Below are positions 44,711 through 56,160 of a DNA stretch of 64,000 bases, piece after piece. The stretch is from Plantago major (lineage: Eukaryota > Streptophyta > Magnoliopsida > Lamiales > Plantaginaceae): assembly GCA_026545765.1 (NCBI GenBank), contig CM048841.1:89579919-89643918 (forward strand), in the 5' to 3' direction. The stretch's first letter is position 1; each line of letters opens with the position of its first letter. The translations under genes were made by a program, and so were the position numbers. The notes beneath the pieces are model-generated. The model was not told where the DNA came from, searched no databases, and saw only the letters and a list, made by a program, of their open reading frames with translations.

Positions 44711-47700
44711 TTAAACAGAAACCTCTTCTTTTAAGGCCAAATTACTCAAATCTATCATTTCCACATCTGGATCAACACCCAAGCTCGGTAACGCATTGAT
44801 CATGGCAGAGATGTCATTTTGTAATGCTGCAGCGAATGCCTGAACAAGACAAAAGTGTCAACTTCGTCAAAGATTAAGTTTGTAATTCGTAGACTATATT
44901 TATACATTCAGAAGTCATTTTGATCCTGGTCAGATTGCTCTACCTGTTTATTCTCAGCTTTTTGGTGCTTTATAAGTTCCAAAGGCCACTCACTTGCAAG
45001 CTTCTGAAGTTCAACCGCAATACGTTCCCTCTCTTCATCCAGTAGAGACTAGCACAAATAATATTTGACAGATCAGCAATCCTGATATATAGCACTGGTT
45101 CTAGACAACTACTTTTATTTTCTATCATGAATATATTATCTTGAGTCTTGGAAAAATATATGCTGTTCTTGCAAAAGATGTGGTCACAAATTCACAATGC
45201 CTTCAAGTAACAGATATTAAATTTACCTTGGCTACCTCTTACCCCCACATATTAACAGATTTTTGTAGTTGATGCTAAGATTGCCAGATTAAAGTAGGCT
45301 CTATAACATACGGACCTAAAGGCAATTGCAATATTACCCAATACAAAGTTATTGATCTCCAAGGAACTGAAAATGACCAACCCACCTTCCTTCTTTTTAT
45401 CACAGCCGATAAAACTGATACAAGTACTTGTAATGAATAAAATTATAAAACCACACAGTTTTGATGCTCTATACTTTTCAAAGTTGGAATTCATAAAAAC
45501 AAAGGCCAGGAGAAGTTTGACATGGGTCCGTTCCATAATACATAAAGCTTCTCTAGACTCTCCGATTTAGGGAAAAATCCATTTTTTGTGCCTTAAGTTG
45601 TGACAGTTATCGTTTTGGTACCCTAAGTTGTGACGGTCCAATTTTGGTACCTTAAGTTGTGTATTCGTCCAATTTCGGTACTTCGTTAGTCAAACTTAAC
45701 GGAACCGTTAATTTGAACGAATTAGCGTGAATTAGTCGATTTTCCGTCAAGTCGGCACGTGAATTAAACACGCTCTTAATAAAATATTAATAAGTTTTAA
45801 TTAAAAAATAGAGATACAACACCAGGAATCACCTTAGATTCCAGGTTCTAAACTTACTTCATTGAGTTCTTGAATTACTGCAGCAGCACTTTCAGGCTTA
45901 TGATCGAGAAGAAAACCCTGGAGAAGAAAGTAAAATCAGATTAACTATCTTTGGATTCTCAGAAGTGTGCTAGAACTGGCAAATCTCATCTTAAAAATAT
46001 CAGCATCTAATCTTCCAAGAGAGCAATAAACATTATAAACGACCAGAAAAAGAAAAGAATTTCATTGGCAACACGTGTAACATTTGCTTGATAAGGATTT
46101 AAAAAAAAAAAAAACTATTTTTACTAAACAAACAACTAAACAGAATTATCAAGCAATCTAAACATGACTACATTCTAGACCTTCTCTCATATATGCATAA
46201 CAGTCAGCAGCTGTTAACCAACAAGCGAGAAAATAATAGAGAAGAATTACCTTCGCACATGAAAAGCCAGTTGAAAGACTGTGCTTTTTCATAGTTTCTG
46301 ATCTCAATTTCTCAGTTTTCCACAAGGACTCGACATCTCCTGCAAAATGTATGAAACAATTCATCAACTAGTTGTCCCTTCGATTGTGATAGGCATGGTA
46401 TCAAACAAATGGCTCACATATCATGCTGAGAAACATAGAAATTAACTCTACATCAGATTCCTCCGACTGAGCAATCACGGGGAGGAACGGAGAAAGGAAG
46501 ACGAGAAAAACAAGATCAAAGTTTTAAAAAAAAAAAAAAAAAAATCAAACTTCAAAGATATCAGCTATTAGAAAAGGATCAAGACCTTCTTTCGCAGCAA
46601 ACTCCATCCAAATGTCCAAGGAAGTCTGTCTAAGCTTCACTCCTGACATGACAAACTTCTCTCCGTATTTGGTTGCCAAATCCCATCTGTCTGCGCTGCT
46701 ACAAATGCTGAAAAGATAAAATTCCATTAGGAATAAATGAAGGTCTAAAATAAAACAGGCAAAGCAAGCTTGTGTATTAAGCCAACTTCCACAAAAAAAA
46801 AAAAAAAAAAAAAAGAACATGAGCAAGTACTGCTACTGCAAATATAGAACAAGTTCAGTTTTTCATTATGAAAAAGGGAAACACTTTCTAATTTTCTATT
46901 CATCAACACCTGTACTGACAAGTGATTGGGTGTCTTTATGCTTCAATAGGACACTTATGTACAAGCAAACAATATATGCAAGAGGAAAATTAGTAGAAAG
47001 ATATGCCTGCCATCTAGAAAAAGAATAAAAAGTAAAAACCTAATACAACTAAAAAGAGGCAGACTTTGTGCGGTCATGCATCTTCACGTGCCAAGATATG
47101 TATTTTGGCAGGACACAATTGGGTGCTCAGTCCAATAAAGCCAAGCAGTTTGTTTCAATAAATTGTTTATCTATCATCAAACTCCTTAATTAAACTCCAA
47201 GGGTTCTAGGAAGAAACTGTATGGTCATTATCAATAGCAACTGGCACTGTTATAAATGGGCCAACAGAATTGCAGATCCAGGTAAATAGAGCAAAATGTT
47301 CTCTTCCTTCTATCATATATCAGTGTTACTGTTAACCAGGGCCCATTAGTAATTCAAAATCTATTTTCTGTAACGTATATTAAATTTATATACACGGCTC
47401 TCGCCTAAAAGGTACTGTATGAGTTTTCTTGTGGACCTTTGACCATGAATTACTCTCCTAATTTGTCTTGATAAAATAATTTAAAAATATATTTGGTGGA
47501 ACATTATATAGCATTAACATATATTTGGTCCTTTTCAGCATTTTTAAATTTAGACTTCAAGCTTCCCAATAAAGTGCAAGCTTATATGCTGACAATTAGA
47601 GAGGCTGAAGTAGGAGGACATTGAACAAGTGCAAATGGTTATAGAAGAGACTGTTGTGAATAACCTTTACCTAAAAACTATATCTGCAGTGCTAGGTAGC

Positions 47701-49555
47701 AAAGGTAACTCGTTCTTCTTCATAATATCCAGTATCTCAATCATGAGCTTCACATCACCCTGTTGTTTAGCATGTATCTGTCGCAATAAAACAAATTTAT
47801 GTTTGATATCCAAGAAAGCATTAACAGACAAAATAGATACTGCACTAGATTAAGAGCAAAAAGCAGAGACCACTCGTACCAGTAAACCATTTGCAGACCC
47901 AGTGTCTGGGCGCAGTCCGACCAAATTGCTCTTCCTTATTGACCTCTTTCCTGTGAGCAAAGAGGATCATAAACACATAGAACTAGTGAAATGGACAGAA
48001 GACAGGAACACCAGGAGCAGAAGAATTGGGGGGGGGGGGGGGGAATTGGACCCTTTACCAGACCAAACTTCATAGGAAAACACTAGATTTGATATCCTTC
48101 CATTCAATTTCAACAAGAACTAAATAACATAGAGAAAACAGTCGAAACACAAACTAAGTTTTCAACTTTCACTTCCTGAGACACCAATGTCACACAGAAC
48201 TCCAGAAGTTCTCTAAAGGTATTCCTAAAAAAGGAAAAAAGTTATGGTTATTGTATTCATCCACTGAAGCATTAATTGTGCCAAATACACCCAGCCAGCT
48301 TTAGCCAGTCTTTAGCCACAGTCACTTCAAACGGTATGAGTTCACTCGTGCAAGAAGGTACTTCAGAAACCATTACAAAGATGAGATTGTGGAGAATCAG
48401 CAAAATTTCAGCAGATGAAAAAGTCACTAAATAGAGTTTCTGAGTTATGCAGGTGTGAGTAATACAGAGAGAGATGCCTAGATTCCGAATTGAGTGAACT
48501 TACATGATAAAAGATTAAAGAACTGCAGTTGATTATACAACCAAGAGTATTTTGAAAAAGAAATTATCCTCCAGACCAAATGACCAGCACACTGTTACTT
48601 AGCACATCCATTTTCAGAAAGAGAAAACATTTCTCAAGTAAATCATATACAGAGACGAGATGTCGGTCTTCTTACCAAAGTCAATGGCCCCTGCACGAAT
48701 GCAAGCCTTCGTAACTTCCATGGAAAGTGCACGGTTGAAATCTTCATATATCTGAAGATTGCATAGTCTCTGCACCACATGAAAGAAAACCAAATATACT
48801 TCATTACTATCCTTTCCTTCAGGGAAGGGTACTGATGACTAAATGCGAATCACAGTGACAAACGACCACTAACAAATATGCGAAGCCTCTTCAAAATATC
48901 AAAAAGCAACTCTATATCTTCCGGGGTAGAACATTTGGCAATAAGAGACCTCAACCAAGCATTTGGAGGGCAGCTTCTGATCTTCGACACAGAATTGAGC
49001 ATCTTATCATAAAGTCCCTTTACACTATCTGCATCTGAACCAAGCAAAAACGCAACTAAGCACGCTGTAAAAGCTCCAAACATATTCCACTAAATTACAC
49101 GAGTGACGAGACAATACCTTCCGAATTATTTTGAACAACAGCCTCTGCTGTAGAATACAATCTGATATCCCCAATCATCCGCATTACGTTATTCGAGCTA
49201 ACAACCCCTACACATTCGACAGATTGACAATTAACACGAAGTAGTAATTAATTGCAGAGGTAATGAAATGGATGGTTCCAATTACTCTAATTAGCACATA
49301 AGATTAAGCATCATATGCTCATTAGTAGATCAAATCATCAAAGTACTGAACAACTCATAGTTGCAATTTCGAAACCGTACCTGGGTGAAAGCGGCGGCGC
49401 GTGGGAATACATCGGCAGCAGGTGCAGCTGGAGAAATGGGCATTGTCAGTTGCTAATTCGTCTAGTACAGACGAGTTGGAGATGATTGGTGAAGGGTTTT
49501 GTAAAACCCTAGCCAGTGATTGACGCGATTTTGAGAGTACTCGAATTGACTGCAT
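44711..49555 (-). CDS. Mitochondrial PPR/TPR-like helical-repeat protein (At4g35850-like)
   Basis: Eleven exons join to 400 residues: 49381-49555, 49118-49207, 48874-49034, 48676-48769, 47880-47950, 47671-47777, 46586-46707, 46251-46339, 45858-45917, 44944-45048, 44711-44839. The N-terminus (MQSIRVLSKSRQSLARVL...RRRFHPG) is basic, Ser-rich and free of acidic residues early, a typical mitochondrial presequence. The middle has loose PPR-like helical pairs such as DVKLMIEILDIMKKNELPL and GLRPDTGSANGLLIHAKQQG. The C-terminus is acidic. It resembles the plant protein annotated PPR At4g35850; that name is from memory of motifs, not a search. Exon 7 uses the donor AAG|GTCTTG, chosen because the alternative donor brings an early stop. 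Role unknown, presumably organellar RNA metabolism. Confidence 0.85.
45590..45678. repeat. 29-bp tandem repeat in a PPR-like intron
   Basis: Three degenerate copies of a unit containing CTTAAGTTGTGACGG(T/A)CCAATTTTGGTAC lie in the intron between exons 9 and 10. This kind of 'TTAAGTTGTG...TTTTGGTACC' repeat is common in plant transposon remnants. Confidence 0.7.
48028..48043. repeat. 16-base poly-G run in a PPR-like intron
   Basis: An uninterrupted G16 tract in the intron between exons 4 and 5; length may be inexact in the assembly. Confidence 0.85.
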
Positions 49556-49889
49556 TTTTTTCTCAACGTGAAGAAGACGAGCTACTCTCTTTGTATCTTT
49601 CTCGGACTACTCAGGTTTTTCAGTGCAAACAACGATTTTAAATAGACCACACGTTTTTGGTTTATTTTGTTTCGAGTCACCACGAAGTCTCATGGGATGC
49701 CGTCTATATTTATTTAATTTGATTAGAGACGGACAGCGTCTGTTGTTATGAAAAATATTGATTTTTTTAAGGGAAAAAAATCTATATTGTTAATTTGATG
49801 TTTTTAATGAAAAATGTTATGTTCTTAACTAAACATTTTAGTTACTCTCCCTAATAACCTTAAAATTTATTTGTACTTTCTTATATTTA

Positions 49890-49917
49890 CTAGCACTAAC
49901 CCGTGTCGATGCCACGG
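49890..49917 (-). mobile_element. Helitron-like 3' terminus
   Basis: On the minus strand the sequence reads CCGTGGCATCGACACGG, a 5-bp-stem hairpin, then GTTAGTG and CTAG followed by T. A short GC-rich hairpin close before CTAG with a flanking T is the signature of a Helitron 3' end. The element would extend to higher coordinates. No 5' TC end was identified, so this may be a remnant. Confidence 0.5.
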
Positions 49918-50091
49918 TATAGTTTACTTTTAATAATAAATAGAAATGTGATGATTAAATAAATTAATCGAGAAAATAAGATAGTCAAAATTCCTTGCAG
50001 ACAACGTTGGTTAGAGGTGATCATAAAATCCGAAATCCGAGAATTCGATCCGAAAATCCGATGTATTCGGATCGGATTACGGATTATTCCG

Positions 50092-50093
<2 letters not shown>

Positions 50094-50137
<44 letters not shown>
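50094..50137. repeat. TA dinucleotide microsatellite
   Basis: About 22 TA units between two stretches of mirrored ATCCGAA/TTCGGAT motifs (50030-50092 and 50345-50470). Confidence 0.9.
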
Positions 50138-50140
<3 letters not shown>

Positions 50141-50499
50141 CCCCTTATTCATCCAAACAAAATACAAAATAGAAAGTTAGCCCAAACAAAATACAAAATA
50201 GAACATAGAACTCCAAACTTTTTGTATTTATTGTTTTGGACTTGAAGTAAACTTGTGAACTTTATTTTGTTTATTTTGAATGTGAACTACTAAACTAATA
50301 TTTAATTTGGCTACGAAATGTTATTTCAGTTTTTTTTTTAATTAAAGTTCGGATTATTCGGATTAAATCCGATCCAATCCGAACTTTTTTGGATTAATCC
50401 GAAATCCGATCCGATCGTTCGGATCGGATTTGATTGATTTTAGTGATCCGAACTTGATTGATCCGAACCGGATCGGATTGGATCGATTAATAAACCAAC

Positions 50500-51335
50500 C
50501 ACTAAAATCGGCTCGTAGCGACGGATAGATCCGTCTCAGCAAAATTCCATCCGTCGCCCAGCCTCCGGGCGGATCGGGCGACGGATAGAAAATCCGGCCG
50601 CCTCGAGCCGGTGGCGACGATATAACTCCGTCCACCCGCTGATCGATTACTGATCGAATTTTTTTTTTTAAATTGATAATGGGGCGACGGATAGATTCTA
50701 TCCGTCGCCCCACGTGGCGACGGATAGATCTATCCGTCGCCTCTATCCGTCGCCCCATTTCTATTTTTTTTTAAAAAAATAAAATCCATATTAATTTTAT
50801 ATTCAGATACGGATTAACAGTCCAATTTGTATTCAGATAATCGAGATATTGATTTGTATTCAGATATCTGGATTAATTTGTATTCAATTTTTATATTCAG
50901 ATCCAATTTGTATTCAGACGGTGCGGTGGTGGTGGAGGAGAAAGGTGCGGTGGTGGTGGGGTGGTGGTGGTGGGTGGTGGTGGGCGTGGTGGTGGGAGGA
51001 GGAAAGGTGGTGGTGGTGGTGGGAGGAGAGAGGTGGTGGTGGTGGTGCGTGGTGGAGATGGTGGTGGGAAGTGGTGGTGGGAGGAGAGAGGTGGTGGTGG
51101 TGGAGATGGTGGTGGGAGGAGAGAGGTGGTGGTGGAGGAGAAAGGTGTGGGAGAGAAAGGTGGGGAGGAGGAGGAGAGGAGAAATGGAGGAGAAGTGGTG
51201 GAGGAGATATATGGTTTTTTAGTGGATCTAGATCTATCCGTCGCTAACTTTTTTTTTTTTTATAGCGATAGATCTATCCGTCGCTAAATTTTTTTTTTTT
51301 TTAAATTAGAGAATGTAAAAGGATAGATTGTAGTG
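50500..51335. mobile_element. Non-autonomous CACTA-like element (candidate)
   Basis: The left end reads CACTAAAATC and the right end, inverted, CACTACAATC, nine of ten bases equal. Subterminal GCGACGGATAG and its complement CTATCCGTCGC recur at least eight times near both ends, as in CACTA elements. A perfect GCGACGGATAGATCTATCCGTCGC-type palindrome lies near 50706-50730. There is no transposase. The 3-bp flanks (AAC and ATA) do not match, which weakens the call. The middle is the G-rich block at 50921-51205. Confidence 0.5.
50921..51205 (+). repeat. GGT/GGA-rich block
   Basis: About 285 bp made almost only of GGTGG, GGAGG and AGAGAGG units on the plus strand, with dozens of G2-G4 runs. It is open in several frames but only as low-complexity Gly/Val/Trp-rich text, so it is not called a gene. 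Confidence 0.85.
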
Positions 51336-52010
51336 ATATTATATCATTGAGTGTTTATTTATGTTTATATCCACCAAAGACACAAAATTACCCGTTATGG
51401 ATGAAGAAAGTAAAGAGAATATAGAAGAGAGTTTCACGCCAAAGAGTAACCCCGGCTGTATTGAGATCGAAGGTAGAGAGAAGGTCTGAGAGTTTCCCAC
51501 AGAAAGTATCGGATCCCCTGTTATGTATCGATAAAGTAGAAGATCGAAGATTCCCATGAAAAGAGTATATGCAAACCCCTCCCCCCCACATATGCCAGAA
51601 AAAAGTAGTTTTTACTAACTTAATCATAAAATGTTGCGGTCGGGTCTTGTAACAAAGGTATGGAATGAGTTCGAGTATATACCAGACCGGACCTGAACAT
51701 CATTATTTCGATCATAGAGGAAGAGAAACCTTATACCTCATCCTACCGATCAAATCTTATATATAAAGAAAGTGAAATTGAAAGTCTTCACATGTAAAAT
51801 GTTTTGTTGATAGACATGTAAAGATCAACACACCACCAGTTAGCTCACGTGTGTCTCTTCTATCTTTTGGAACTGAAAATATGTCTAAAATTCATAGAAC
51901 ATTCTTAAGAAATCGGAAGGTTGTAAGCATAGACCCAAAGGTCCTCCTATCTGGATTCATGCCCATTGAGAAAAATTAGTGTGTGGGTGGGGATTTTGAT
52001 GGAATTATGG
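51336..52010. other. Intergenic AT-rich spacer
   Basis: No gene is supported. Open stretches on the minus strand at 51339-51627 match nothing I recognise. Confidence 0.45.
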
Positions 52011-52690
52011 GATTTAGAAGATTTGATTGGTCACATTTATAAATAGTTACAAAGGTTGAATATCATTGGCAGAATTATGTAAACAAAATTAGATTAAAAT
52101 TGTACAGGTAACATAACCAAATACACATTAACTTGCCATAAAACATAAATTTACCATGATTATATATTGTTTTGTAATTTTATATTCTAAAAAAATGAAA
52201 GAAGTTCTCACATTGATTTGAGGCCAAAGTACTATAGCTGGAATTGATAATAAAAGCTGGTCTCTATAATATATGGATAGATCTCATCTTCTAAAAATTA
52301 AAAATTAATTTATTACTTTATTCTTTATCTTCTCACCTCTTCTACTTTATTCACTATCTCCTATGATTATTCATTATATTTCATACATAAGTATTTAGAG
52401 AAAAGTCGAAACCTAAATTCAAAAATAAAAAAGAAACGTAGAGAGTTAATACAACTTAAAATGAATTTCTTCTTACATTAATTTTGTATTAAAAAATGTC
52501 CAAGTAATTAGAAAGCGCTCCAAGTATCATTTATGCACATGCGGATCATGTGTGCTTCAAAGTAAACCATCAACTTTAGAATATGGTAAAAAAATATACG
52601 AAAGTGCCCAGAATAATCGAAAGTGCACAAATGGTATGGTCGTATGTATGTATATATATATATGAGGCTAATCAAAATAATCGTATATTT
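52011..52690. repeat. Direct duplication, copy A
   Basis: TTTAGAAGATTTGATTGG...ACAAATGGTATGG...GAGGCTAATCAAAATAATCG parallels 53339-54000 in the same order with many small indels. Non-coding in both copies. Confidence 0.8.
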
Positions 52691-52769
52691 TAGTTTGTCC
52701 AGAATGTTGGATGCTAAACTATTTAAAATGAGTATCTTTTTGAACGCTTGATGCTACGATAATTATTTA

Positions 52770-53100
52770 TAATGTGTTTTAACGAGTCATTTTTTATTTT
52801 TTAAATTCCATTATTTCATTTTATCTTATTCAATAAATTTATATTTTATTTTAATGAATAAAATAATTTATTTAACTAATAATAGTATTCAAGATATTGG
52901 TGTCTATAGATTCGTCTTGTCACGCGTAATGTGTTTAACGAGTCATTTTTTATTTTAAAATTATTATTTATTTTTCAATAAATAATAAATTTATATTTTA
53001 TATGAATGAATAAAATAATTTATTTAACTAATAAAGTATTCAATAGTATTCAAGATATTGGTGTTCATATAGCATTCGCCTTTGCCTTGTCACTACTAAT
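52770..53100. repeat. Tandem AT-rich repeat between the direct-duplication copies
   Basis: TAATGTGTTTTAACGAGTCATTTTTTATTTT ... AGTATTCAAGATATTGGTG occurs twice, starting at about 52770 and 52928. Related text also appears at 54296-54540. Confidence 0.65.
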
Positions 53101-53338
53101 TCGCTCGTCACGTGCTTAATCAAATATATATTAAAAATATTATTTGATTTAAAAGAAATATAATTTTAATAAATTATATATAAAAAAATTTTTAAAAAAA
53201 TTTTTTATACATTAAAGAAATAATCCTTATATTTTTTATTTTTAATAAAATATAATTCATTATTAAATATTCTTAGAAATCCTTAAATTTTCTATTATAA
53301 ATTTATATTGATTGAGAAAAAATTATTTATTGATTTAT

Positions 53339-54000
53339 AGTGATTTTAGAAGATTTGATCATTTCATTTATAAATAGTTACAAAGGTCGTAATATCATCA
53401 AGTAATTGGCGTAAACAAAATTAGATTAAAATTGTACAAAAATATAACCAACACACACATTAATCCTGCTACAAACATAAATTCTGCACTATGATTATAT
53501 ATTGTTTGTAATTTATATTCTAAAATGAAAGAAGTTCTTGCTACTGATTGAAAATAAAGTACTATAGTCGAATTGATAATAAAAGTCGGCCTCTATAATA
53601 TATGGATAGATCTCATCTTCTAAAAAATTAAAAATTAATTTATTACTTTTATTCTTTATCTTCTCACCTCTACTTTATTCACTATCTCCCAAGATTATTC
53701 ATTATATTTCATACATATAAGTATTTAGAGAAAGTTTAAACCTAAATTCAAAATAAAAAAAGAAACGAGAGTTAATACAACTTAAAATGAATTTCTTCAT
53801 ATTAATTTTGTATTAAAAATGTCCATAATTGAAAGCGCCCAAGTATCATTTATGCACATGGATTATGTGCTTCAAAGTAAACCATCAACTTAGAATACTA
53901 GAAAAAATATACTTAAAGTTTCTCGCCTTTTAATAATCAGTGCACAAATGGTATGGTTTATGTATGTATATATATATATGAGGCTAATTAAAATAATCGA
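53339..54000. repeat. Direct duplication, copy B
   Basis: Second copy of the segment at 52011-52690, ending in the same TGTATGTATATATATATATGAGGCTAAT motif before diverging. Confidence 0.8.
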
Positions 54001-54114
54001 TATTTCCTTGATTCCATAACGCAGCCCGGACGGATACTTCCCTAGGTGGGGGAAACTCTCTAGATTTTCTCTCATATTTTCTGTAATAGTCAGATTTAGT
54101 TGTATTTTTATTAT

Positions 54115-54241
<127 letters not shown>

Positions 54242-54295
54242 GGTTTTATTAAATCTCATATAACTTTATCTACAAAAATCCAAAAAATGTTTTGA

Positions 54296-54540
54296 ACATA
54301 TATTTGAATTCGACGTGACAAGACGAATCCATAGACACCAATCTTGAATAGTATTATTTAAATAAATCATTTTATTCATTAAAATAAAATACAAATTTAT
54401 TAAATAAGATAAATTTAATTATTTCATTTTATCTTATTTATATTTTACTTTAATAAATAATATAATTTATTTAATGAATAATAGTATTCAAGATTGGTGT
54501 CTATGGATTCGTATTGTCACGGGGAATTCAAATATATGTT
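54296..54540. repeat. Inverted repeat (possible MITE)
   Basis: ATTCGACGTGACAAGACGAATCCATAGACACCAATCTTGAATA at the left is answered by its complement at 54483-54535 (TATTCAAGATTGGTGTCTATGGATTCG...GTCACG). The arms of about 100 bp flank a short AT centre. It shares text with 52860-52935. Confidence 0.75.
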
Positions 54541-55145
54541 TAATATATTTTTCGAATTTTTGTAGATAATGTTATATGAGATTTAATAAAAATTATATAT
54601 GCAGCCAACATACAAAAAATAAACTGTAAAATATGTATATACCGGTTAAAAATGCAACTAATTCCACGTAGGATTGAATTAATTTAATAAATGCTTTAAT
54701 TTTAAAATTTTAGCATTTTATTTTATCTTATTTAATAAATTTATATTTTATTTTAATAGATAAAATAATTTATTTAATTAATAATAGTATTCAAGATTTA
54801 AATATATGGATTTCCAATTTTTTTCGAATTTAAATATATGTTCCATATATTTTTCGAATTTTTTTTAGATAAAGTCATGTGAGATTTAATAAAAATTATA
54901 TATGCACTCAACATACAAAAAATAACATTTAAATATATACTGACTAAAATGTGACTAATTTCACAAAATTCCACGTAGGACTGAATGAATTTAGTGAGTT
55001 TTAAATTATTGTGATTTACATAATATATGGATGGACGTATGGATGGATGGACTATAAAATATATAAAATATAGATGGTACCCTCAAAAACTTACCCTTAA
55101 ACGAGAGCGTTTTAGTTCATTAGTCACGGGACATTCACAAAGCAT

Positions 55146-55235
55146 GATTTGAAAATTTGCACTTTTTGTCCATAAACTTAGAATCCCTAGGATTTGAAAA
55201 TTTGCACTTTTTGTCCATAAACTTAGAATCCCTAG
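55146..55235. repeat. Perfect 45-bp tandem duplication
   Basis: GATTTGAAAATTTGCACTTT... at 55146-55190 is repeated exactly at 55191-55235. A second small tandem (GGTTTTGCCAAAGATACATA) follows at 55269-55314. Confidence 0.92.
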
Positions 55236-55311
55236 AATTTGTTCTTTTTCAAAAACAAAGATACATATAGGTTTTGCCAAAGATACATATTAGGTTTTGC
55301 CAAAGATACAT

Positions 55312-55562
55312 ATTACTTCCTCCGTCCCTCCTCCGTCTCGTCCCATGTTACCCACTTTGATTTTTTCCAGTCAACGGTGTCCAACTTTGACTATAAATTA
55401 ATTTTAAACCTCAAATGTAAAATGTTCAATTAAAGTATATTATGAAACTTTAGTCCTTAAAGTATCATAATATAATTTAATTGAACATTTTACATTTACC
55501 GTTTAAGATTTATTCGTGAATAAAAAGCTCGAAAAATTGATCGAAAAAGTCAAACGTAGAAT
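55312..55562. mobile_element. Stowaway-like MITE with strong internal hairpin
   Basis: It starts TACTTCCTCCGTCCCTCC. The centre holds an almost perfect inverted repeat: AAATGTAAAATGTTCAATTAAA (55416 on) against TTTAATTGAACATTTTACATTT (ending near 55498). The right end is degenerate. Confidence 0.55.
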
Positions 55563-56160
55563 AGATTTTATGGACAAGACTTATGAGATGTCAACCAAAC
55601 TACATGAACAGTGAGGTAGAGATCAATCCACTATTAACGTTGTGGGATGAGATCAATTAGCGTATATATCATTAGACGCGCAAGCACATTTGGAGAAATT
55701 GTCTGCAGTTAGGCAATCCCATACTACGCTAGCACATTACACAAACATGCTGGAGTACTAAATTTAGATAAATGAGGAAGCTATGACTATGGGGCAGTAA
55801 GCCATCAACCAATAAAGTGTACACAGACTTAATTTTTGCTTTTTTATAGATATCACTTATGTCATTGCAGATACAGGTAGTTTGACAAATGGGTTCATAC
55901 ATACATACATACATACATATATAATTTGGAACTCGGTAAGTTCCAGTATAAATAAACGAACGAACTTCATTCACATGAGAGTATTTACACGGAGGTGATT
56001 TTTTATATATACTAGTTCTTTAATGTACACAATGGACGTTGTATCTGTACAATTTGTTCCGTCACATAGAGGCCCCGTGTCATCCATAAGCCACATGAGC
56101 TCTCCCTCTCTCTGCATTCTGCCAAGAAAATCGACTGGCAGATCCAGGTCTGGATAAACC
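55563..56160. other. Intergenic spacer with (CATA)n microsatellite
   Basis: Contains six CATA units near 55895-55920. The right part probably covers the lipase 3' UTR. No gene is seen. Confidence 0.5.

Noticed and set aside
46545-46585. Extension of PPR-like exon 7 to a donor at 46550
   Set aside because: The open frame continues there, but joining that end to exon 8 gives a stop soon after; the donor at 46585 keeps the frame through to the natural stop.
50827-51287. Gly/Trp/Val-rich open stretches of over 100 codons in all three forward frames
   Set aside because: Produced by the GGT/GGA repeat; being open in three frames at once is the mark of low complexity, not of a gene.
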